A stretch of 5,037 nt of DNA from an uncultured Bacteroidota bacterium (GTDB taxonomy: Bacteria > Bacteroidota > Bacteroidia > Bacteroidales > UBA12481), in the NCBI GenBank assembly GCA_903832165.1, contig CAILAQ010000517.1, positions 1 through 5,037 of the forward strand, in the 5' to 3' direction. The position numbers and the translations under genes are program-made. Below are positions 1-4,671 of this stretch, one piece after another (position 1 is the first letter of the stretch; each line of letters begins with the position of its first letter). Below the pieces are notes generated by a model. It was not told the origin of the DNA, made no database searches, and saw nothing but the letters and a program-made list of their open reading frames with translations.

Positions 1-1
1 G

Positions 2-739
2 TTTATCAAGGACCCTGAAATGTATGTGGTTTTCGATATTTTCAAATCCAGATCGGAACAATTCTTTACCGCCACAAACCTCTGGCATACGCAGAAAATT
101 GTTAAACAGGGCGATCATTGGTACGATACGAAATACGAAACTATCCAAACCCGCAAAGTCGGCGGCGACCAGAATCTGCTGATCTGTTTCCCGAAAAACC
201 ATTATCATTTTGAACAGACTCAAAAGGAAAACCGCAATTATCAGGAGGAAATCGCGATAGCTGAATTTACCGGACAATTTTTCGAGCTCGGTCAGCATAC
301 CGGTTTTGTTACCGTTTTAGTGCCCCATTCTGATCAGGTTAATCCTGAACAACTGATCAAGGGGATCGAATATGTTCCCACATCGACCGACGAGGAAGGA
401 TTATCAGTCAGAATCAAACTGGCAGATAAAACCATTCAGTTAGGGGTGAAATGCGATCTGAAAATGGATCTGGTCAGGGATTATTCCCGACCGAAATATA
501 CCTGGGAGGCGGGGAAAATCGGTTATGGCGACATCGAGACCAATGCCGATTTCTTTTATACAGAGCAAGTTGGAGATAAATTGTCCTTTACTACGGTGAA
601 TCTTACTAAGGCTACCTTTAAGGGACAGCTGATGTATGAGCAGCCCTCATCGTATTTCGGACTCAATTTCGATGGCCGTCCGGATAATCCGGATACCGGA
701 AAAGCAAGGTTGTGGAGGGATACGATCACGCTGCGCTAA
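2..739 (+). CDS. Heparinase II/III-like polysaccharide lyase, C-terminal part (5' truncated)
   Basis: The frame is open from base 2 with no stop, so the ATG at 20 is probably an internal methionine and the gene begins before the window; 245 residues are visible. The visible part looks like the C-terminal beta-sandwich of heparinase II/III-type lyases: it opens with a strand ending in Asp (YVVFD, residues 8-12), then a Trp-His-Thr motif (28-30) and many alternating beta-type segments rich in Tyr, Phe and Thr, with no membrane segment. In this family the catalytic helical toroid lies N-terminal, so most catalytic residues would be outside the window and the substrate (alginate, heparin-like or another uronate polymer) cannot be read. 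The KDPG aldolase gene downstream supports a role in uronic-acid breakdown. The family call rests on recognised sequence style rather than a search; another beta-sandwich carbohydrate-active enzyme is the main alternative. The TAA stop lies inside the first unit of an 8-bp repeat array. Confidence 0.62.
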   Translation, partial: FIKDPEMYVVFDIFKSRSEQFFTATNLWHTQKIVKQGDHWYDTKYETIQTRKVGGDQNLLICFPKNHYHFEQTQKENRNYQEEIAIAEFTGQFFELGQHTGFVTVLVPHSDQVNPEQLIKGIEYVPTSTDEEGLSVRIKLADKTIQLGVKCDLKMDLVRDYSRPKYTWEAGKIGYGDIETNADFFYTEQVGDKLSFTTVNLTKATFKGQLMYEQPSSYFGLNFDGRPDNPDTGKARLWRDTITLR

Positions 740-807
740 TGTGCTAATGTGCCAATTTGCTAATGTGCCAATTCGATAATTCGATAATTTGACAATTTGC
801 TAATTTG
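736..807. repeat. Nine tandem 8-bp units, consensus (C/A)(T/C)AAT(T/G)(T/C)G
   Basis: Nine octamers follow each other without a gap: CTAATGTG twice, CCAATTTG, CTAATGTG, CCAATTCG, ATAATTCG, ATAATTTG, ACAATTTG and CTAATTTG. Every unit keeps AAT at positions 3-5 and G at position 8. The first unit starts on the last base of the final Arg codon of the lyase gene, so its TAA is that gene's stop codon. The array fills most of the 86-bp gap before eda. The units resemble, but do not match, the Bacteroidota -7 promoter element TAnnTTTG, being one base short. Whether the array acts in transcription, as a transcript end, or not at all cannot be told from the sequence. Confidence 0.9.
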
Positions 808-828
808 AAGGATAAAGGATAAAGGATG
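808..828 (+). promoter_or_regulatory. Three tandem 7-bp AAGGAT(A/G) units forming the ribosome binding site and start codon of eda
   Basis: AAGGATA occurs twice (808-814, 815-821) and AAGGATG once (822-828). The ATG at the end of the third unit is the eda start codon (826-828). The AAGG of the middle unit ends 7 nt before the ATG, a good Shine-Dalgarno distance, while the AAGG of the third unit touches the ATG and is too close to work. The repeat therefore provides both the ribosome binding site and the start. This supports choosing 826 as the start. It stands out because neither the transporter gene nor the DUF2284 gene shows a purine-rich ribosome binding site. Confidence 0.7.
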
Positions 829-1473
829 GAAGGGGTAAAAGAGATTATTGTTGCCGGGGGGATGGTGCCGGTATTCAATCATAAGGATCCGGAGGTCGGA
901 TGCCGTGTGGTGCAGGCCTGTTATGATGCCGGATTGCGGGTGTTCGAATGGACGAATCGCGGTGCTGAGGCGGAGGGTCTGTTTAAGGTTATAAAAGGGT
1001 ATATCGATAAGCATTGTGTCGGAATGCTCTTGGGTGCAGGATCTGTTTTCGACGGCGAAACGTGTAAGAGATTCCATGGCATGGGGGCCTCTTTTATTGT
1101 GAGTCCTGTACTGGAACCCGAGATGGCGCTCGCCTGCAAGAAGTTGAAAATTATGTGGATACCCGGATGCGGGACTGCTACGGAGATTCATCAGGCCAAT
1201 AAATGGGGAGCAGAAATTGTAAAGCTTTTCCCGGGAGACTCGGCAGGCGGTCCCGGATTCGTTAAAGCGGTACTGGGTCCTATGCCCTGGGCCCGGATTA
1301 TGCCCACCGGCGGCGTAAGTCCAGATACCGATAACATCAAAGCCTGGTTCGATGCCGGCGTTTGCTCCGTGGGCATGGGATCGAAATTATTTACTAAAGA
1401 GCTGATTGCTGATCAAGCCAGTCTGACTGCAGCTATTAAAACGACTTTGGAGCTTATAAGGAAAATCAGATGA
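826..1473 (+). CDS. eda: 2-dehydro-3-deoxyphosphogluconate (KDPG)/4-hydroxy-2-oxoglutarate aldolase
   Basis: Class I aldolase of the KDPG/KHG family, a cytoplasmic TIM barrel that splits KDPG into pyruvate and glyceraldehyde 3-phosphate. The 215 residues match the usual length (about 210). Visible landmarks are the N-terminal strand (V14-P15-V16), the FEWTNRG segment with Glu41 and Arg45 at the positions of the catalytic Glu and substrate-binding Arg, GAGSV at 70-74 (usually GAGTV, so Ser replaces Thr at 73), the SP motif at 93-94, the EIVKLFPG segment with the Schiff-base Lys133, PTGGV at 161-165 and GMGSKL near the C-terminus, which form the phosphate site. The start at 826 puts the first strand at the normal place and has a Shine-Dalgarno sequence 7 nt upstream. 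The lyase-like gene lies 86 bp upstream on the same strand, so the pair fits uronate polymer breakdown through 2-keto-3-deoxygluconate, although the kinase and dehydratase steps are not in the window. All key residues are present and the gene appears intact. Confidence 0.93.
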   Translation: MEGVKEIIVAGGMVPVFNHKDPEVGCRVVQACYDAGLRVFEWTNRGAEAEGLFKVIKGYIDKHCVGMLLGAGSVFDGETCKRFHGMGASFIVSPVLEPEMALACKKLKIMWIPGCGTATEIHQANKWGAEIVKLFPGDSAGGPGFVKAVLGPMPWARIMPTGGVSPDTDNIKAWFDAGVCSVGMGSKLFTKELIADQASLTAAIKTTLELIRKIR

Positions 1474-1489
1474 TCCACCTCACCCCCTT

Positions 1490-1505
1490 CCCCCGAAACC
1501 CAATT
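1490..1505 (+). repeat. 16-bp direct repeat, copy 1 (CCCCCGAAACCCAATT)
   Basis: The same 16 bases occur again at 2628-2643, 1138 bp downstream, in the same orientation. Copy 1 is non-coding, just after eda. Copy 2 encodes the first residues of the DUF2284 protein. A chance exact match of this length in 5 kb is unlikely, but the sequence is of low complexity (C- and A-rich) and no flanking similarity extends it. Confidence 0.6.
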
Positions 1506-1512
1506 GAAGACC

Positions 1513-1600
1513 AAGACCAATGTTGAATGCTGAAATCAAAAAGTCAAGTGGGCGTCTCTACTGCCCTGATGCTGATAATTCAAAATTCAACATTGGCCTT
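1513..1600. repeat. Long imperfect inverted repeat, possible stem-loop
   Basis: Arm 1513-1536 pairs with 1577-1600 at 20 of 24 positions, including 12 perfect pairs between CCAATGTTGAAT (1517-1528) and ATTCAACATTGG (1585-1596). The 40-nt loop holds a small second hairpin, GGGC (1550-1553) with GCCC (1563-1566). No T-run follows, so it is not a typical intrinsic terminator. It could be a processing or stabilising structure between two transcripts, or a copy of a dispersed palindromic repeat. Pairing was counted by hand. Confidence 0.7.
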
Positions 1601-1642
1601 CGAATCTCTAAATTCAAACCCGATACCTGACACCCTTCTTAA

Positions 1643-2404
1643 ATGCATTTATCTGACCTGATAATCGCCCTCTTCGCCGCCCTGGCTGCCGGTTTTATAA
1701 ACGCGGTGGCCGGAGGAGGTACGCTGGTGACTTTCCCGGTACTGCTCGCTTTGGGTTTTCCGCCGCTGGCCGCCAACGTTACAAATACCGTTGCCATTGT
1801 CCCTGGTTATACCGGCGGAATTTATGCCCAGCGAAAGGATTTTGCCGCTCAGAAAAAACGTCTGTTTGCTATCCTTCCACTGAGTATTCTCGGAGGCATT
1901 GCCGGCGGACTCATTCTTTTGAATACCGGCGAGAAATCGTTTAACGGTATCGTTCCATACCTGATATTTCTGGCTTGCTTTTTACTGGCTGTCCAGGTGC
2001 CGGTGAAAAAGTGGATGCAGGCCAGGAGCGGACATACTCACAGTACTTTGATCAAAAAAACTGTTGCCGGATTGATGCTTTTTCTGGCATCAGTTTACGG
2101 TGGCTATTTCGGTGCCGGGGTGAGCGTCATTATTATCGCTATTCTCGGACTGATATATGACGATTCCCTCACGAGCCTGAATGTGCTCAAACAGGCAATA
2201 TCTTTCAGCATAAATTTGTCAGCAGCCATTTATTTTGCTTTTTCAGGCAAGGTCGACTGGAACTTTGCTGTCGTAATGATGTTCGGTGCGATAATCGGCG
2301 GCCTGATTGGAGGCAAGTTTGCTGGAAGCATAAAACCAGATCTGCTCAGATGGATTGTTATTGTTGTGGGATGCACCGCCGCAGTTATATACCTTTTAAA
2401 ATGA
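1643..2404 (+). CDS. TauE/SafE family (DUF81) membrane transporter, putative sulfite/organosulfonate or other anion exporter
   Basis: An inner-membrane protein of 253 residues, the usual length for this family, made almost entirely of hydrophobic helices (about eight). The two-fold family repeat is visible: an N-terminal half with the Gly-rich GGGTLVTFPVLLALG segment (24-38) followed by NVTNT (45-49), and a C-terminal half with YGGYFGAGVSV (152-162) and the LNVLKQ segment. A charged loop with QRKDF and KKR (63-73) follows the second or third helix, and a basic loop near 122-139 joins the halves. Family members have been linked to export of sulfite, sulfoacetate or related anions, but most are uncharacterised and the substrate here cannot be read. 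The start at 1643 puts the first membrane helix directly after five residues, as expected; there is no Shine-Dalgarno sequence. Gaps of 169 bp upstream and 219 bp downstream, both full of repeats, argue against tight coupling with its neighbours. Confidence 0.88.
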   Translation: MHLSDLIIALFAALAAGFINAVAGGGTLVTFPVLLALGFPPLAANVTNTVAIVPGYTGGIYAQRKDFAAQKKRLFAILPLSILGGIAGGLILLNTGEKSFNGIVPYLIFLACFLLAVQVPVKKWMQARSGHTHSTLIKKTVAGLMLFLASVYGGYFGAGVSVIIIAILGLIYDDSLTSLNVLKQAISFSINLSAAIYFAFSGKVDWNFAVVMMFGAIIGGLIGGKFAGSIKPDLLRWIVIVVGCTAAVIYLLK

Positions 2405-2441
2405 AGCATTATAACACGATAATCGAAGAAGAAGATCGGGG

Positions 2442-2525
2442 GACGGAAGACAAGAGACAAGAGACAGAAGACAGAAGACAGAAGACGGAAGACAGAAGAC
2501 AAGAGACAAGAGACAGAAGACAGAA
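2442..2525. repeat. Twelve tandem 7-bp purine-rich units (GAC followed by GGAA, AAGA or AGAA)
   Basis: Twelve heptamers run without interruption. With A=GACGGAA, B=GACAAGA and C=GACAGAA the order is A B B C C C A C B B C C. Units 1-5 (2442-2476) and 8-12 (2491-2525) differ at only one base, which suggests duplication of a 49-bp block of seven units. One strand is entirely purine apart from a single C per unit. The units contain no T, so no plus-strand frame meets a stop codon; long translated frames across this stretch are artefacts. The array lies between the transporter and DUF2284 genes. Confidence 0.95.
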
Positions 2526-2545
2526 GTTGGCAGTTGGCAGTGGCA
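2526..2545. repeat. Second 7-bp repeat GTTGGCA, in phase with the preceding array
   Basis: Two GTTGGCA units (2526-2532, 2533-2539) and a 6-bp variant GTGGCA (2540-2545) follow directly on the last GACAGAA unit. The 7-bp spacing is kept across the junction although the unit sequence changes completely, giving 14 heptamers in register from 2442 to 2539. Confidence 0.85.
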
Positions 2546-2569
2546 GAATTGGCCCTCGAAGAGTTGTCA

Positions 2570-2587
2570 TTCCCGCGGAGGCGGGAA
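2570..2587. repeat. GC-rich palindrome, TTCCCGC / GCGGGAA with GGAG loop
   Basis: Seven perfect pairs (2570-2576 with 2581-2587) enclose a 4-nt loop, and GTCA precedes the left arm. The ATTCCC-N8-GGGAA form resembles widespread REP-like elements such as the neisserial dRS3 repeat, differing from that consensus at the last base. No T-run follows, so termination is less likely than a dispersed palindromic repeat. It stands 36 bp before the DUF2284 start codon and could affect its leader RNA. Confidence 0.75.
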
Positions 2588-2623
2588 CCCCGTCCCGAAC
2601 CACGAAATTTTGCTGAAACCCTT

Positions 2624-3172
2624 ATGACCCCCGAAACCCAATTAACCTCCCTGGCCCTGAGTTTGGGAGCAACGCGCTCCGCCATCGTAAATGTGCCGGA
2701 CATACAGTTTTCCGAAAGCTTTCGCGATCTGTGCGAAATGAACAGCTGCGGAAAATATAAGACCAACTGGATGTGCCCGCCGGCGGTCGGTCCGTTTGAG
2801 GATCTGAAGAATGAGGTGCTGGCTTTTGAAAAAGGGCTGGTGGTGCAAACGGTTTATCAGATGGAGGATTCTTTTGATTTTGAGGGTATGATGAATGCCA
2901 AGGATATCCATGAAAAGGTGTTCCGGAATATTGTGGATCAGATCGCGGCAGAAAAACTGCTGGATCCTTTCCTTCCTTTAAATGCCGGGGTTTGCAGCTA
3001 TTGTGAAAATTGTACTTACCCCGACCGCGACTGCATCTATCCCGAAAAGGCGCTGGCTTCGGTGGAGGCTTACGGTATTGATGTAACCGCTTTGGTTACC
3101 GCCTGCGGAATTCCGTATAACAATGGGCAGGCCTCAGTTTCGTACGTTGGAATGGTTCTGTACAAAGAATGA
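2624..3172 (+). CDS. DUF2284 family cysteine-rich putative metal-binding protein
   Basis: A soluble protein of 182 residues with no signal peptide or membrane segment. The cysteine pattern is that of DUF2284 (predicted metal-binding proteins, COG5423): Cys37, Cys42 and Cys51 in the N-terminal CGKY..NWMCPP segment, then the ferredoxin-like cluster Cys124-x2-Cys127-x2-Cys130-x6-Cys137, and Cys161 near the end. The conserved SVEAYGIDV-type segment (146-154) follows. These cysteines probably bind an iron-sulfur cluster or another metal; the biochemical role of the family is unknown to me. The ATG at 2624 was chosen because the family fold begins shortly after it. The same frame stays open upstream to a TTG at 2534 and beyond, but that part would translate repeat DNA. 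No Shine-Dalgarno sequence is visible. Its first codons carry the 16-bp repeat also found after eda. Confidence 0.87.
   Translation: MTPETQLTSLALSLGATRSAIVNVPDIQFSESFRDLCEMNSCGKYKTNWMCPPAVGPFEDLKNEVLAFEKGLVVQTVYQMEDSFDFEGMMNAKDIHEKVFRNIVDQIAAEKLLDPFLPLNAGVCSYCENCTYPDRDCIYPEKALASVEAYGIDVTALVTACGIPYNNGQASVSYVGMVLYKE
2628..2643 (+). repeat. 16-bp direct repeat, copy 2 (CCCCCGAAACCCAATT)
   Basis: Identical to 1490-1505. Here it lies two bases after the ATG of the DUF2284 gene and encodes residues 2-7 (TPETQL), which are outside the conserved core. Confidence 0.6.
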
Positions 3173-3200
3173 GAAATCCTTATAGTAGACTTATCTTCAG

Positions 3201-3238
3201 CTGGTTAGTTGAATGCCAGACGAAAGTTTATTTTATTT
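3201..3238 (+). terminator. Weak candidate intrinsic terminator after the DUF2284 gene
   Basis: CTGGT (3201-3205) can pair with GCCAG (3215-3219, one G-U pair), and a T-rich stretch follows at 3227-3239. The stem is short, the loop is 9 nt and the T-rich stretch starts late and is broken by A residues, so this is a poor terminator. It lies in the 60-bp gap between converging genes, where a transcript end is expected, and its T-rich part runs into the last codons of the minus-strand gene. Confidence 0.25.
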
Positions 3239-4669
3239 TGTCTTAACGCACCTCACCGACATGGCAGAATTATCCTCGGCGCCCTGTGAGTAAATATCAT
3301 CACTGTTGTAAAATAGCACCTTATTTATCGATAGCGTGCGTATCGTGGTGGTCCAGAAATAAGCAGCATCAGCTGTACTGGTAAATACCCCTTTATCGGT
3401 TAGCTTGCCACCAGGATAGGCAGAAAATCCGCTGGAATTATCTCCATTGCCGTGATCTGTCCATGCCGATGTCGATTTTAGTTTTTTTCCTGCCGGTGCA
3501 CCAAGAGTCGATATCAAACCATTATACTCGACATCGGAATCAGGTAAATGCCAGCCATTCGGACAGGCCGCCATCGCAGCGGGCATATTGTACAAAACCC
3601 CGTATTGCTTATAATACCAGGTGTCTGCAGCTTCTGAAACCACAGCTCCCTGATACTCATAAACATAGTAAAAGGGATCCTCTTTTGAGCCTTTCGTTCC
3701 CGGACTTACACTGGGCAGATACGCCAGATTCTCAGTCATCCAGGTGGAATTTCCGATGGTTTTAAATTGATATACGTGATTGTCGCGCAGGTCTGTAAAC
3801 GTACCCCGCAGGGCTATCCTGGTCATGGTAAGATTCAGCTGGGTTTCTATCTCCTGGCAATCACTTACCTGCTTGAATGCGACATACGAATTATCTTCAG
3901 TTGAAGATTTCTTTACTGAAATGGTTCGCTTGCCAAAGGGCAGGTACCAGAGTCGGTAAAAACCGGCGGCATTGGTAGTGGCTTTTAATTTGCTTTCGGT
4001 TCCATCCGGATTCAAAACGACCATCTGGACATTTTCCAGTGGTACCCCATCCTGATCGGAAATAGTGCCGGAAAGTTTTGTGGTGTAATTAACTGATGTT
4101 ATCTCAACACTCACCTGCAGGGTATCATTCAATGGTATTTTGATATTGGAATTAAAGATGGAAAAGTCGGACTTCGTGATTTTCAGGGCATAATCTCCAA
4201 CTACAATTCCCGGCATAAAAAAGTACCCATCTGCATTTGTGGTTGCAATTTTATCTCCAACGGTAACAATGGCCTGATTTACAGGAATCTTGAAATTAGT
4301 ATAGTTAACGTGACCCTCAAGGCTTCCAAGCTGAGGCGCTCCCAGAAGGATTTTAAATTCGCGGGATGCTTCAGATTCTGCATCGGCAACCACGACTGTT
4401 ATTGTAAAGGTTTTTCCCGACCCGTCCACCGGGGATTTCCACTTTGCCTGTATCTGATTTACGGAATCGATGAATTCACCACCGTCGGCGCCCCATCGAT
4501 AGGTCAGCTGATCACCGTCCTCATCAGATGCAGCAACGGTTAGCGTGAACTTTGTGCCGGCACTGCGGTTTTCTGGACTGCAAATCAGACTTGTGATTAC
4601 CGGGATATGGTTTTTAGCGCATCCCATGGAAAACAATATGATCAGCAGAAAAGGAAATATTTTCTTCAT
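3233..4669 (-). CDS. Secreted lipoprotein with PKD-like, two carboxypeptidase-regulatory-like and C-terminal FISUMP domains
   Basis: A 478-residue protein starting with a lipoprotein signal: MKK, a hydrophobic stretch (4-13) and Ser-Met-Gly before Cys17, the likely lipidated residue. Modules follow in order: a PKD/Ig-like domain (about 22-108) with DEDGDQLTYRW at 49-59; a first carboxypeptidase-regulatory-like beta-sandwich (about 116-190); a second (about 197-285), with GTISDQDGVPLENV and TTNAAGFYRL; and a FISUMP domain (about 288-478), recognised by STWMTENLAY (308-317), CPNGWHLP (369-376), GFSAYPGG (414-421) and SVRCVK close to the end. FISUMP proteins are common in Fibrobacter and Bacteroidota; their function is not established, though a cell-surface role is likely. 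The start at 4669 gives a normal signal peptide and lies 2 bp after the stop of the upstream FISUMP gene. An ATG at 4690 would add seven charged residues and overlap that gene by 19 bp, so it is less likely. The pair is probably one operon. Confidence 0.88.
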   Translation of the reverse strand: MKKIFPFLLIILFSMGCAKNHIPVITSLICSPENRSAGTKFTLTVAASDEDGDQLTYRWGADGGEFIDSVNQIQAKWKSPVDGSGKTFTITVVVADAESEASREFKILLGAPQLGSLEGHVNYTNFKIPVNQAIVTVGDKIATTNADGYFFMPGIVVGDYALKITKSDFSIFNSNIKIPLNDTLQVSVEITSVNYTTKLSGTISDQDGVPLENVQMVVLNPDGTESKLKATTNAAGFYRLWYLPFGKRTISVKKSSTEDNSYVAFKQVSDCQEIETQLNLTMTRIALRGTFTDLRDNHVYQFKTIGNSTWMTENLAYLPSVSPGTKGSKEDPFYYVYEYQGAVVSEAADTWYYKQYGVLYNMPAAMAACPNGWHLPDSDVEYNGLISTLGAPAGKKLKSTSAWTDHGNGDNSSGFSAYPGGKLTDKGVFTSTADAAYFWTTTIRTLSINKVLFYNSDDIYSQGAEDNSAMSVRCVKTK

Positions 4670-4671
4670 GT

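Larger units (their letters stand above)
1474..1642. other. Intergenic region between eda and the TauE/SafE-family gene
   Basis: This 169-bp gap begins with a C-rich stretch (runs of five C at 1483-1487 and 1490-1494, three C at 1499-1501), continues into a long inverted repeat (1513-1600) and ends in an AT-rich leader without a Shine-Dalgarno sequence before the ATG at 1643. I see no gene, no exact TAnnTTTG promoter element and no hairpin followed by a T-run. Short motifs of the form AATTCAAA recur at 1578-1584 and 1611-1618. Confidence 0.6.

Noticed and set aside
736..807. Array of exact Bacteroidota -7 promoter elements (TAnnTTTG)
   Set aside because: The units read TAATTTG or similar, one base short of the consensus, and no unit matches exactly.
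760..1376. Antisense open frames opposite eda
   Set aside because: They show no recognisable domain and lie opposite a clearly conserved gene; typical shadow frames.
1483..1501. G-quadruplex on the minus strand from the C-rich runs
   Set aside because: Only three runs of three or more are present, so a standard three-tier quadruplex cannot form within this stretch.
2442..2545. Possible CRISPR array
   Set aside because: Units are 7 bp with no unique spacers; this is a simple tandem repeat.
2534..2623. Upstream TTG start extending the DUF2284 protein by 30 residues
   Set aside because: The extension would translate GTTGGCA repeats and the palindrome into an Arg/Glu/Pro-rich stretch unlike the family; ATG 2624 fits the conserved core.
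2402..2624. Read-through fusion of the transporter and DUF2284 genes, which share a reading frame
   Set aside because: Two in-frame stops (2402-2404 and 2420-2422) separate them and the region between is repeat DNA, so the shared frame is most likely chance.
2350..2766. Open frames on both strands across the heptamer arrays
   Set aside because: The repeat units contain no T on the plus strand and translate into monotonous Arg/Gln/Glu/Asp or Leu/Ser patterns; the frames overlap real genes and are repeat artefacts.
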